Assembly: GCA_049841155.1 (NCBI GenBank)
Contig: JASGHI010000003.1
Coordinates: 1,550,001 to 1,614,000, forward strand
DNA length: 64,000 bases
DNA from: ZC4RG30 sp049841155
Lineage (GTDB): Bacteria > Pseudomonadota > Gammaproteobacteria > Steroidobacterales > Steroidobacteraceae
Direction of reading: 5' to 3'
A program made the translations under genes and the position numbers. The stretch's first letter is position 1. Each line of letters starts with the position of its first letter. The notes beneath the pieces are model-generated. The model was not told where the DNA came from. It ran no database searches and worked only from the letters and a program-made list of their open reading frames with translations. Below are positions 38,033 through 48,691 of the stretch, one piece after another.

Positions 38033-38965
38033 CTACAGGTGCGGCGCAGTTCCAAGGGCCTGGGCCCAGGCCATGACGATCAGCCCCAGCGCAGCGCTCC
38101 CGCTCCCCCACTGCGGCACCCGGCGGATCACTCCGGCGGCGGCGGCCTGCGAGACGAGGACGCCGCCAAGCATGCCCATGACAAAGCCCAGGGCATGCGC
38201 GAAGAGATCGGTGCCCTCGCCGGCCGAGCCCAGCAGGCCCAGCAGCACCACGCCCGCCACCAGGGGCGCCCAGCGCCAGGCCCAGCGCTGCGGGAAAGTG
38301 CGGCGGCTGCGCCAGGCATGCGCGGCCAGCAGACCCAGAGCGGCGAACACGGCGGTCGAGGCCCCCACCGAGCGATGCGTGCCCCCACCCAGCCATCCCT
38401 CGGCCAGATTCGACAGCGATGCCGCAACGACCACCAGCAGCCACGCCGTTCCGGCGCCGAACTGCCGCGAGGCAAAATAGCCCACGGCAGCGCCCGCGCC
38501 CAGGTTCGAGACCAGGTGCACGATGTCCAGATGCAATGTCAGCGCCGTGACCGCGCGCCACCACTCGCCCTTGCGCACCAGGGCGGAATCCAGATCCCCG
38601 CGGGTGAAGAGGTCCGCCGGCCCCCAGCCCTGCACCACGGCCAGCATCACCATCGACAGCAGCACCACATAGACCAGGCTGCCCGTCCAGGCATGGGGAA
38701 AGCGCGATCCGGAACCCTGCGCCGCTGCCCGCGCCGCGTCGACCGAACGCTGTCTCTGCTCGTTCTCGTATTGCCACAGGTGGTGGGCCGCAAGCCCTGC
38801 CTGCGGGGATTCGACCCCCAGCGCGAATCCGGATTCCACGAGGATGAGCTGGCTCGGGATGTGCACGGCGGCCAGCACGAAGGCGCGCTCCTCGCAGGCC
38901 TTGCGGCTCGCAGAGCGGTATACCGGAACGAGGTCGTGCATCCATGGGTTGTGGGTCCGGATCAT
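38033..38965 (-). CDS. Rhomboid-family intramembrane serine protease
   Basis: 310 aa from the ATG at 38965 (two TTG codons lie in frame just before). An ~95-residue cytosolic N-terminus precedes about six helices (from about residue 95). The catalytic Ser lies in HRSVGASTAVFAALG (GxS form GAS) and the His in DLFAHALGFVMG; HLVSNLGAG is the oxyanion-side motif. Rhomboids cleave transmembrane substrates. It is divergent from the alpha/beta hydrolase (41 bp between starts). Confidence 0.88.
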   Translation of the reverse strand: MIRTHNPWMHDLVPVYRSASRKACEERAFVLAAVHIPSQLILVESGFALGVESPQAGLAAHHLWQYENEQRQRSVDAARAAAQGSGSRFPHAWTGSLVYVVLLSMVMLAVVQGWGPADLFTRGDLDSALVRKGEWWRAVTALTLHLDIVHLVSNLGAGAAVGYFASRQFGAGTAWLLVVVAASLSNLAEGWLGGGTHRSVGASTAVFAALGLLAAHAWRSRRTFPQRWAWRWAPLVAGVVLLGLLGSAGEGTDLFAHALGFVMGMLGGVLVSQAAAAGVIRRVPQWGSGSAALGLIVMAWAQALGTAPHL

Positions 38966-39006
38966 CAACAATCAAGATCCCTGCCCAGTCTCTATAGACT
39001 GCGTCC

Positions 39007-39885
39007 ATGCCCGAACCCACACCTCAGCGCCTGCCCCATGTCTCCTTCGGCGCACTCAACCGCTACCGGCGGCTGATGGCGCTGCTGCAGCGGCTGAGCC
39101 CGGCACTGGCCGCGAGAGTGGGACTCTCGCTGTTCCTGCGGCCGTCGCGGCGGCGGCCGGATGCGCGCGACCTGCTGCTTCTCGGTCAGGCGCACCGCAG
39201 CACTCTGCGGTGCGCGGGCCAGAAGCTCTGCATCTATCAATGGGGCAACGGCGCGCGGCAGGCCGTGCTGGTACATGGCTGGGGCTCGCATGCGCCGCGT
39301 TTCGCACCGCTGGTCGAAGCGCTGCTGAAAGCAGGCTGGCGGGTGACCGCGTTCGACGCGCCGGCCCATGGCGAGTCCACGGGGCGGCGCTCCAGCCTGC
39401 CGCAATTCCAGCAGGCCCTGCTCGCCGTGCTGGCGCGGCAGGGCGCGGCCGATGTGCTCATCGGTCATTCGCTGGGGGCGCTCGCCATCGCACTCACCCT
39501 CGGCGAGGGGCATGTCGCGCCGCCGCCCCGCGGCGCCGTACTGATCAGCATGCCTCGCGGCGTGCCCTTCCTGCTCGGGCGCTACCAGGAGATGTTCGGC
39601 ATCGGCCCCGCCACTGCGGCACGCTTCGGTGAATTGTTCCTGCGGCGTTTCGGGCATCAGCCGGAGCACTACGCGGCAACGCACCTGCCTGCACGGCTGC
39701 CGCTGCTCTTCATCCACGACAAGGGCGACGACGTGGTGCCGGTGGCGCACTCCATCGAACTGGCCGCATCCACACCGGATGCACAGCTGCATCTGACGCA
39801 GGGACTGGGCCACAGCGGCCTGCTGCGCGATCCGGATACGATTGACGTCATCGTGCACTTCGCACAAGGTCTGGTCCATGACTGA
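39007..39885 (+). CDS. Alpha/beta hydrolase
   Basis: 292 aa, no signal peptide. The hydrolase core has VLVHGWGSHAPRF (oxyanion), the nucleophile elbow LIGHSLGALAIAL (Ser about residue 159), the acid in IHDKGDDVVPVAHS and His in GLGHSGLL. Substrate not predictable. Its stop overlaps the next ORF by 8 bp, so it is co-transcribed with the acetyltransferase. Confidence 0.85.
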   Translation: MPEPTPQRLPHVSFGALNRYRRLMALLQRLSPALAARVGLSLFLRPSRRRPDARDLLLLGQAHRSTLRCAGQKLCIYQWGNGARQAVLVHGWGSHAPRFAPLVEALLKAGWRVTAFDAPAHGESTGRRSSLPQFQQALLAVLARQGAADVLIGHSLGALAIALTLGEGHVAPPPRGAVLISMPRGVPFLLGRYQEMFGIGPATAARFGELFLRRFGHQPEHYAATHLPARLPLLFIHDKGDDVVPVAHSIELAASTPDAQLHLTQGLGHSGLLRDPDTIDVIVHFAQGLVHD

Positions 39886-40372
39886 GAAGGCCGCACCGCT
39901 GGTGCGCGAAGCGGATCTTGCCGACGCGGCCGACGCCGCAGCCATCGTGGCCGTGCTCGATTCCTATGCGTCGGATCCGCGCGGCGGCGGCGAACCGCTT
40001 TCGCAACAGGTGCGCGCAACGCTGGTGCCGAAGCTGCGGGCCCATCCCGCCAGGCTGGTGCTGCTGGCCTTCGATGCAGGCCAGGCCGTGGGCCTGCTGA
40101 CGGGATTCTGGGGGCTGAGCAGCTTCAAGGCACAGCCGCTGCTGAACGTGCACGATCTCGCAGTGGTACCGGGCCACCGCGGCAGGGGAACCGGCCGCGC
40201 GCTGCTCACCGCGGCCGAGTCTCTGGCCTGCGCGCGCGGCTGCTGCAGGCTCACCCTCGAAGTGCAGGACGACAATACGCCGGCGCGCCGGCTCTACGAG
40301 CGCTTCGGTTTCCGCGACGTGCGCTACGGCGATTCGGGGCCGACCAGGTTCCTGGCCAAACCGCTCGACTGA
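39878..40372 (+). CDS. GNAT-family N-acetyltransferase
   Basis: 164 aa from ATG 39878. The acetyl-CoA loop VVPGHRGRGTGRALLTAAE and the C-terminal LEVQDDNTPARRLYERFGFRDV are standard GNAT motifs. The acceptor is unknown. Overlaps the preceding hydrolase gene by 8 bp. Confidence 0.9.
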   Translation: MTEKAAPLVREADLADAADAAAIVAVLDSYASDPRGGGEPLSQQVRATLVPKLRAHPARLVLLAFDAGQAVGLLTGFWGLSSFKAQPLLNVHDLAVVPGHRGRGTGRALLTAAESLACARGCCRLTLEVQDDNTPARRLYERFGFRDVRYGDSGPTRFLAKPLD

Positions 40373-40429
40373 AGCGACCGGACTGAAGCGCCTCCGTTTG
40401 ACCTTCCCGGCGGGCACCGATACCTTCGC

Positions 40430-40873
40430 ATGATGAAAATCCGCCGAAGTGCCGGACTTGCCGCGGCGTTGCTCGCCACCGGCCTCGCGCTTGCCCAGAC
40501 CGCGGCCGTCGGCCCCCTCCTTCCCGACCAGCTGCACTGGGTCAATGCACCCGGCCTGCCCGGTGTTCGGGTCACCTGGGTGGCAGGTGCCGAGAAGACC
40601 CCCGGCCTCTACGGACAGCGCGTGATCCTGCTGAAAGGCACACGCATCCCGCCGCACACTCATCCGGACACGCGCTACTCCACCGTGCTGTCCGGCACGC
40701 TTCTGGTGGGCTTTGGCAGCCGCGCGGACGATGCCGCGCTAGTGGCGATTCCGCCGGGCGGCGTATACATCGCGCCAGCCGGCACGCCGCACTTCCTGTG
40801 GGCGCGCGATGGCGAAGTCACGTACCAGGAAGCCGGCATCGGACCAACCGCCACCGTGATGCTCCCGCCATGA
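40430..40873 (+). CDS. Exported cupin-domain protein
   Basis: 147 aa with signal peptide (GLAAALLATGLALAQT); a second ATG directly follows the first. The cupin motif GTRIPPHTHPDTRYSTVLSG supplies two His and a further His lies in APAGTPHFLW, so a metal-binding small beta barrel is likely. Function unknown; such exported cupins may bind or transform small molecules. The next gene follows after 13 bp. Confidence 0.85.
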   Translation: MMKIRRSAGLAAALLATGLALAQTAAVGPLLPDQLHWVNAPGLPGVRVTWVAGAEKTPGLYGQRVILLKGTRIPPHTHPDTRYSTVLSGTLLVGFGSRADDAALVAIPPGGVYIAPAGTPHFLWARDGEVTYQEAGIGPTATVMLPP

Positions 40874-40886
40874 AGGCCGCAGAGGC

Positions 40887-41399
40887 TTGACCCTGCCCGC
40901 CGGGTTGCGGCCGGACTGCGCGGCCTGCGTTGCGCTGTGCTGCGTGATGCCACCCTTCGACGCACAGCAGGGCTTCGGCTATGACAAGCCCGCGCAGGTG
41001 CCCTGCCGCAATCTGCGCTCCGACTGCCGCTGCGCCATCCACGATCATCTGGCTGAATCCGGCTTTCCGGGATGCCTGCGTTACGACTGCTACGGCGCCG
41101 GGCAACGCACCGTGCGCGAGTTCGGTGGCGATCGCCTGCCGCATCACGGGCGCCAGGCACTGTTCGCCGCCTTCAGCCGCCTGCAGCCGCTGCACGAACT
41201 CAAGGCATTGGTGCACTTCACGCTGGAACGCATCGAAGATGCCGCCCAGCGCCGCGAACTGCATTCCCGCCTCGAGCAGATCGAAGCCCTGTGCCTTGCG
41301 GCCGGCAGTGATGCCATGCTGCCCGCGGCGCGGCAGCTGCGCGCGCAGGTCCTCGATCGCCTGCGGCAGCTGCTGCCGCAACCGTCCTCCCCCTGCTGA
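40887..41399 (+). CDS. Cysteine-rich protein of unknown function
   Basis: 170 aa with an apparent TTG start. About eleven Cys lie in the first 75 residues (DCAACVALCCVMPP, PCRNLRSDCRCAIH, GFPGCLRYDCYGAGQ), suggesting a metal or cluster site; the rest is helical. From memory, the same Cys-rich segment precedes pentapeptide repeats in some actinobacterial proteins; here the repeats are absent. I cannot assign a role. It sits between the cupin and HDOD genes. Confidence 0.7.
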   Translation: MTLPAGLRPDCAACVALCCVMPPFDAQQGFGYDKPAQVPCRNLRSDCRCAIHDHLAESGFPGCLRYDCYGAGQRTVREFGGDRLPHHGRQALFAAFSRLQPLHELKALVHFTLERIEDAAQRRELHSRLEQIEALCLAAGSDAMLPAARQLRAQVLDRLRQLLPQPSSPC

Positions 41400-41414
41400 A
41401 CACGCCAAACCGCC

Positions 41415-42509
41415 ATGTCACGAGCCGTCTTCGTCCTCGTCATCCTCGCCGCCATCACCATACTGCTGTGGTGGATGCGCCGCCGCGCTGCGCCGCGGAC
41501 CCAGGCTTCGCGCACTGCCGTGATCACACCACCGGCTGCTGTGCCCGCGCTGCCTTCACCCCACAACGGCGCCGATGAGCGTGTACTGCGCGCCATCCCC
41601 GGCGAGCTGTATGCGCAGGCGCTGGAGGATGAGCGTGCCGCTGATCCGCACGCGCAGCCCGCACCGGAGCACGTGTCCGTGCTGCTCGCCGCCAGCCGCG
41701 AGATCGCCCAGGTGGGCAGCGAGCCGCGCTACACGCCGCGTCAACCCGCGATGCTGCCGCAGATCATGGAAGCGGTGAACGACGAGGACGCTTCCCTGCG
41801 TTCGTTGTCGCGCATCATCGCCCAGGACCCCGAACTCACCAGCGACCTGCTGCGCGCCGCGAACAGCCCGCTGTACCGCGTGAGCAGCACGCCGGTCGAG
41901 AGCATCGAGCGCGCCGCTGCGCTGGTCGGCACGCAGGGCATCCGCACGCTCATCACGGCAGCACTGATGAAACCACTGGCTGCCGCGGGCAGCGGCGCCG
42001 CCGGCCGCTTCGGCGAGGTGATGTGGGAACACTCGCTGTACAGCGCTTCGGCAGCCGAAGCCTGCGCAGCCCGTACCCAGGACTGCGACCCTTACACGGC
42101 GCATCTGCTGGGCCTGCTGCATGGCCTCGGCAGCGTCGCGGTGTACCGCGCCCTCATGAACCAGTACGCCGCACATCCCGGCCTGGTCCCGGATGCGGCC
42201 GCCCTGTCGCAATCCCTCGGCGCCCAGTCCGCTGTCACCGCACAGCGCATCGCCGCCAACTGGGGCCTGTCCGACCGCACGCAGGAGGCGCTGGAATCAC
42301 AGTCCAGCGCCGCGCCGGTTTCCATGGACAGCCCCCTGGGCCGCGCGCTGCGCTTCGGCCGCACCGCGGGAGCCCTGGTCCTGCTGTGCGTCCACGGCAG
42401 GATTTCCGCCGACGGGGGCCACGCGCAGCTTGCCGCCGCCGGCTATGGCTCACCGCAGATGCAGCGCATCTGGGAACGCCTGATCAAGGCTTATGTGAGC
42501 GCGAGGTAA
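41415..42509 (+). CDS. HDOD-domain protein with N-terminal membrane anchor
   Basis: 364 aa. One helix (VFVLVILAAITILLWWM, about residues 5-21) anchors it, followed by a linker and an HDOD domain (about 105-330; LPQIMEAVNDEDASLRSLSRIIAQDPELTSDLLRAANSPLY). HDOD is an HD-superfamily fold usually without catalytic metal residues, used in signalling and often paired with c-di-GMP or chemosensory outputs. No GGDEF or EAL domain is attached. Confidence 0.88.
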   Translation: MSRAVFVLVILAAITILLWWMRRRAAPRTQASRTAVITPPAAVPALPSPHNGADERVLRAIPGELYAQALEDERAADPHAQPAPEHVSVLLAASREIAQVGSEPRYTPRQPAMLPQIMEAVNDEDASLRSLSRIIAQDPELTSDLLRAANSPLYRVSSTPVESIERAAALVGTQGIRTLITAALMKPLAAAGSGAAGRFGEVMWEHSLYSASAAEACAARTQDCDPYTAHLLGLLHGLGSVAVYRALMNQYAAHPGLVPDAAALSQSLGAQSAVTAQRIAANWGLSDRTQEALESQSSAAPVSMDSPLGRALRFGRTAGALVLLCVHGRISADGGHAQLAAAGYGSPQMQRIWERLIKAYVSAR

Positions 42510-42510
42510 C

Positions 42511-42529
42511 CCGCCCCCGGAACGGGCGG
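42511..42529. terminator. Short bidirectional hairpin between HDOD and outer-membrane protein genes
   Basis: CCGCCC, a 7-nt loop and GGGCGG lie in the 21-bp gap between convergent genes. The stem is short and lacks a T-run, so termination strength is uncertain. Confidence 0.4.
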
Positions 42530-42530
42530 T

Positions 42531-43388
42531 TCAGAAGCTGACGCGCACGAAGGCCTCCGGGCCGCGCGTCTTGAGCTCGAAGCGGCCCGCGAAAGAGTCA
42601 TCCGTGCTGTCCACATGCAGGCTTTGCTGGGTATAGCCCAGGCCAACAGCAAGGTTGGGCCGCCAGCGGAACTGCACGTCGGCGTGATAGCGCAGGAAGG
42701 AGCCTTCGACATTGCGGACGCGGACGATGTTGCCGGGCAGGTACTGCGCCCAGGCCGTGGCGGAGAAGCGCGGCGTGAAGCGCCAGGTCGCATCCGCTCC
42801 CAGCGTTGCGAAAGGTCCCGCAACGCTGAAGTCCTCGTGCAGCAGCCGTGCGGGCACGGCGGCCCGGCCCTCGGCCTGCAGCAGGTGCACACCGAGACCC
42901 ACGCCGATCTCCACCGCCTCACGGCGCAGCAGGGACCAGGAATAGGCCAGGTTCAGCATCCGCAGTTTCATCGACGAGACCACACGGTCAGAAACCCGGT
43001 AGACGTCGTCGCCGAAGCGCACCGTCTGGTCCAGCATCACGTCGCCGGAACGGTTCATCTGGTAGAAATCCGCGCGGATGCGGTGGCGGTCGGTCATCCG
43101 GAAAGTCAGCTCCACCGTACCCTGGTTCAGTTCGCCGTCGAAACCCAGTGTGTCCTCACCCGAGATCGGCGTGCCCTGCAGCAATGGTGAAGCGTCGTAA
43201 CGCAGCGGCATGTCCACGCTGGGCTGGAAATAGGTGCCGCGCAGCGCGAAACGGTCGGTGATGGGGCTGGCCACGGCCTGCTTCGGCGGCTGCAGCAGCT
43301 CGCGCGCCGGCCGGCCTTCGGCCGCTCCCAGCGGAGCAGCGCAGGCCGAAAGGCCGGTCAGTATCAGCAGATGCCGGGAATTGAGCAT
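42531..43388 (-). CDS. Putative outer-membrane beta-barrel protein
   Basis: 285 aa from the ATG at 43388 (signal peptide ILTGLSACAAPLGAAEG). The sequence alternates polar and hydrophobic residues (RIRADFYQMNRSGDV, MLNLAYSWSLL, VEIGVGLGVHLLQAEG, LAVGLGYTQQSL) and ends in aromatic Phe (FVRVSF), as in small outer-membrane barrels. No known family recognised. It is 99 bp downstream of the CadC-like regulator on the same strand and may be its partner. Confidence 0.65.
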   Translation of the reverse strand: MLNSRHLLILTGLSACAAPLGAAEGRPARELLQPPKQAVASPITDRFALRGTYFQPSVDMPLRYDASPLLQGTPISGEDTLGFDGELNQGTVELTFRMTDRHRIRADFYQMNRSGDVMLDQTVRFGDDVYRVSDRVVSSMKLRMLNLAYSWSLLRREAVEIGVGLGVHLLQAEGRAAVPARLLHEDFSVAGPFATLGADATWRFTPRFSATAWAQYLPGNIVRVRNVEGSFLRYHADVQFRWRPNLAVGLGYTQQSLHVDSTDDSFAGRFELKTRGPEAFVRVSF

Positions 43389-43487
43389 GCACGGATGATC
43401 CCAGAGGGTCCGCGCCATCGCCAACGTCGCCGCGCCGCGACGCGCCGGAAGGAGAAGCCGGTCACACTTGAACGCGCGGGCAGCGGA

Positions 43488-45053
43488 TCAGGTTCTGGGT
43501 GAATCGGGCGGACCCGTGTAGATGCGCCCCTCGTCGGGATCTCCGCGATCGCTCCAGTATTTGTCCAGCAGCACTTTGCCGGTCCACTGTCCGATGCGTG
43601 CATCGCGGCGCAGATTCCGCATGGCCGGCGTGAACACCCATTGGTAATTGCGCCACGCGGGATTGTGGTCCGCCCTCTTGGCCGGCACCGCCGGAGCGAT
43701 CCGGTCCTCGTCCATGTCGAAGAAGTGGAAGAACTCCCCATAGGCCGTATCGACCAACCCCACCTCCGACAGGATCATGATCCGGTAGACATCCGACATT
43801 TTTTCCGTGGCAGGCATTTCACGGCGCGGCCGCACTTCGGCATCCACCGCGTCGATGGCAGCGGCCGTCCGCAGTTCCAGTGCATCCAGCGCGAGCCGCC
43901 AGTCCTGCACGAGTGCCTGCTGCTGCGCACCGTTTTCCAGCTTGCCGAGCATGACCCGGGCCCGCTCGAACTCCCCGGTGAAGGCATACAGCATCAGCGT
44001 GTTGCGCCACGCGTAAGGATGACTGGGCCAGTTGCGCAGTGCGAACCCGGTGGCAGCCACGGCCTCGGTGGTTTCGCCCGCAATCCAGTGCTGGATGGCC
44101 TTGCGGACATGGATGCTGGCCCAGGCATGGTGGGTGCTCTGGTCGATGTCCAGGATCCGCCTGCCCAGCTCCCTGGCTTCGCGTGAATATCCGGCAGCCT
44201 GCAGCTGCGCGGCCAGGGCTTCCAGTGCCGGGATGTGGTTGCTGTCACGCTGCAGCGCCTGGTTCAGTTGCCGCTCGGTATCGGACCAGTCCTCTCCGCG
44301 CCACACCAGGGCACGCGCCACGACGGCATTGGGCTCCGCGGGATCGAGCTTCAGCGATTCGCGCAACGCCTGCTCGCAGCGCCCGACAGCGGCCGCATCG
44401 CCCGACTCCGCCAGGCGGGCGTGTGCCAGCGCCAGCAGGCCCCATGCGGTGGCATTCGTGCGTTCGACCTCGACGGCCTGGCCGAAAAAGCCGGCCGCCT
44501 GCTGATAGCTGTCGTTCAGCTCCAGGCGCAACGCGTCGCGCCCTTTCTCCAGCAGCGCGGCGAGCTGATCCGTGCGGCGGCGCCAGAAGAACGTCGCTGC
44601 AGCCAAGCCAGCCGCCAAGGTGCCGCCCAGCACCCAGCGCCGGGTGCCTGTGAAGAAACCGGATGGCGCGCTGGCCGCAGAAGAAGGCGTTTCGGTCAGC
44701 CGGTATCCGATGCGGGGAATGGTTTCGATGCCGAAACCGGCGCCGGTTGCCCGCGCGATACGCCGGACCTCGGCCACTGCCCTGTTGATCGCGTCGTCGC
44801 TGACGACCTGCCCATTCCAGCAGGCGCGCAACAGATCGTCACGGGTGAGCACCGATCCATTGGCATCGGCGAAGGCCAGCAGCACCTGCATCACGCGCGG
44901 CTCGGCCGTAACGCTGCCGCCGGGTCCCTCGACTGTGCGCACCGAAGGCCGGATGAGCGCCGATCCCAGCGACAGATCCGGCCGATGCGCCAGCGGCAGC
45001 ACGGTTTTGCCTGTCTTCGGAGAATCATCATCCAAAGATCGGTTTTCCATCAT
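43488..45053 (-). CDS. CadC/ToxR-like membrane regulator with winged helix and TPR-rich region
   Basis: 521 aa from the first of two ATG codons at 45053 (GGAAGG upstream). A winged-helix OmpR/PhoB-type DNA-binding domain spans about residues 25-121 (LTRDDLLRACWNGQVVSDDAIN, IETIPRIGYRLTE), a single helix follows (WVLGGTLAAGLAAATFFW, about 140-157), then a ~360-residue periplasmic TPR-like region (ATAWGLLALAHARLAESG and later repeats). This is the one-component membrane regulator layout. It is divergent from a lipoprotein gene (62 bp) and upstream of an outer-membrane protein gene, likely targets. Confidence 0.85.
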   Translation of the reverse strand: MMENRSLDDDSPKTGKTVLPLAHRPDLSLGSALIRPSVRTVEGPGGSVTAEPRVMQVLLAFADANGSVLTRDDLLRACWNGQVVSDDAINRAVAEVRRIARATGAGFGIETIPRIGYRLTETPSSAASAPSGFFTGTRRWVLGGTLAAGLAAATFFWRRRTDQLAALLEKGRDALRLELNDSYQQAAGFFGQAVEVERTNATAWGLLALAHARLAESGDAAAVGRCEQALRESLKLDPAEPNAVVARALVWRGEDWSDTERQLNQALQRDSNHIPALEALAAQLQAAGYSREARELGRRILDIDQSTHHAWASIHVRKAIQHWIAGETTEAVAATGFALRNWPSHPYAWRNTLMLYAFTGEFERARVMLGKLENGAQQQALVQDWRLALDALELRTAAAIDAVDAEVRPRREMPATEKMSDVYRIMILSEVGLVDTAYGEFFHFFDMDEDRIAPAVPAKRADHNPAWRNYQWVFTPAMRNLRRDARIGQWTGKVLLDKYWSDRGDPDEGRIYTGPPDSPRT

Positions 45054-45115
45054 GCCTTCCTGGTTCGCGATGGAAGAGATTGCCCGCCAGTTTGCAAAGA
45101 ATAACAGGGTGCAAC

Positions 45116-46647
45116 ATGAACCGGACTCGGGGCCGTCCTCACTGGCGGAACACGGCGCTGATCGGGCTGCTGGGCTGGATGCTGGCCAGTTGCGGCGGCT
45201 CCGGCGACTCTGCGCCATCCAACTCCGCGCCATCCACAGGCGCTCCGAGTGGGGCCCCCACGCCAACCGGTACCGGCACCTTGCTCGTGACGGTGACCGA
45301 TCCGGACGGAGCGGCTGCCGCAGATGTCGGAATACTGGTTTTCAAGGCGGACCTGTCCTCAGCGACCTGGTCCGCCCGAGCCACCACCGGGCCGGATGGA
45401 GTGGCGGTCTTCCGCAACATGCCGGAAGCCGTCCATGTCTCCGTCAGCGCTCCCCTTGGCGACGGTTACGGGCAGGGTGATGCAGGCAATTTCTTCAGCA
45501 GGGGCAATGTCACCGTCGCCCAGACTGGATCGACAACGTTCCCGGTGACGCTGCCCTATACGCCAGCCATGGCCGTGTTTCCCGCCTCCGTGGCAGCCAG
45601 CAGTCTCAATGCGGACCGGTCGGAACTGGATCTGCATCTGACCCTGGCTTTTCCATCGGGAGTGAACGTAACGGACTACACCCTGTACCCCTGTACCGTG
45701 ACCTGCATCGCCAGGCGCGTGAACGCGGACGGAACCCATGCCGAGATTCAAGTGCGCCAGCAACAGGCTCCGGACCGGAACCGGATCCGCATTCCAGCTC
45801 CCGTGACGGTTGCTCCCGGCGCGCCGTACAGCGCACTGCTGCTGCTGGATCAGGGGCGCCGCATGGCGGACGAGGATCTCGCGCAGTGGAGACTTCCGGC
45901 CGCGCGGCGCTTCATCCGCCGCGCCCGGGAAACCGATCGGATCGCGGTGGGTGGCTTTGCCGGCAGTGATGCCGCACTCAACTTGCCGCCACTGCTGCCC
46001 CAGTTGCCACTGTGGCTGGCCGCGCCCTTCGGCACAGACCGGCCGGCCCTGGAAGCCGCCGCCGCAGCACTGACACCGATGGTGGGCGGAGCGTCGCCAG
46101 TGCTCAACGCCCTGCATGCGGCTACCGATGAGATCGCGCAGCTCGCACCCACCGGCCGGCGTGCCCTGGTGGCGCTGGTGGGAGGCGACGATGACAGCGG
46201 TCTGGATGATCCGCAGTGGTTGACCCAGGCCATGTCGCTGCGCCAGAAACAGGCGAGCCTGGATATCCACTCAATCCTGGTGCCCGCAGACAGCCGTTTC
46301 TACTGGTCTTCTTCGTCGCGCGACGCCAACAACAACCTCACGACCACTGTACACCCCAACAAGTGGCAGCTGGACCAGCTGGCGAGACTGGCTGCCATCC
46401 TGGACGCTCCGCTGATCTATTCGCTGGGCAGTTACGGAAAGGCGGCCGGACTGAAAGTCGGACAGCTGGACATGGCGGCCCATCTGCTGGCAAGCCAGGT
46501 GCTGCGCCACGAGATCGACATCCATGTAACAGCCACGAGTCCGGGCGCGTTTGCGTCCGGCTCGACCTTGCTGCTCCCCATCAACATCTACAATGGCGTG
46601 TGGGATGGCTACTGGGACAGGGACTTCTACGCGGTCGCCAAGATCCC

Positions 46648-46651
<4 letters not shown>
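45116..46651 (+). CDS. Lipoprotein of unknown function, possibly vWA-like
   Basis: 511 aa. Lipobox in LGWMLASCGGSGD, then a Ser/Thr/Pro/Gly linker (about 30-55), a carboxypeptidase-regulatory-like beta domain (about 55-140, LLVTVTDPDGAAAADVGI) and a C-terminal alpha/beta region whose order (SALLLLDQGRRM, ALVALVGGDDDSG) resembles a von Willebrand A fold with an altered metal site. Divergent from the CadC-like regulator; its stop overlaps the rho stop by 3 bp. No function can be assigned. Confidence 0.7.
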
Positions 46652-48113
<1,462 letters not shown>

Positions 48114-48117
<4 letters not shown>

Positions 48118-48443
48118 AGGCTGCTGTCCAGAAAAGCGTTCAGCTGGGACTCGGACATTGCGCCGACCTTCTGCGCCTCGACCCTGCCGTTCTTGAACAG
48201 GATCAGCGTCGGGATTCCGCGGATGCCGAACTTCGGCGGCGTCTGCGGGTTCTCGTCGATGTTGAGCTTGGCGATCTTCAGCCGGCCCTGATACTTCTGT
48301 GCCGCCTTGTCGAGAATCGGAGCGATCATCTTGCATGGTCCGCACCACTCAGCCCAGAAATCCAGCAGGACGGGTTCGGTCGACTTCAGGACGTCGGATT
48401 CGAAGCTCGCATCCGAGGTGTGGATGATCAACGGATTGCTCAC
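48114..48443 (-). CDS. trxA: Thioredoxin 1
   Basis: 109 aa from GTG 48443 (GGAGG 9 bp upstream); length and N-terminus match E. coli TrxA. Active site DFWAEWCGPCKMIAP, cis-Pro in IRGIPTLILF. General cytoplasmic disulfide reductase, and electron source for DsbD. First gene of the trxA-rho pair, overlapping rho by 4 bp. Confidence 0.97.
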
Positions 48444-48691
48444 GGGAACAGCCTCCGGAAGGCAATGGGCCAATGTGATGTCGGCAGGGAAGGGGCTTGG
48501 TCAAGCGGATGGTTTCGAGTCAGTGGACCGGCAGATCCGGCCACGGGAGAAATCCCATGCCACGGAGGCCGATCGAGCAGTTAGACTAGGTGTTTAGGAA
48601 TTGCGTCCAGGGCGCCGGAATTGCGCCGTGTCTTGAGGCGCTTTGTAGCCGGTCCTTGCCGCTTTTGCAAGTACCGCATGCGACGGAAGTG

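Noticed and set aside
48474..48560. Candidate trxA promoter with TTGACC
   Set aside because: The -35-like hexamer is present on the minus strand, but no acceptable -10 box lies at 16-18 bp, so it is not reported as a feature.
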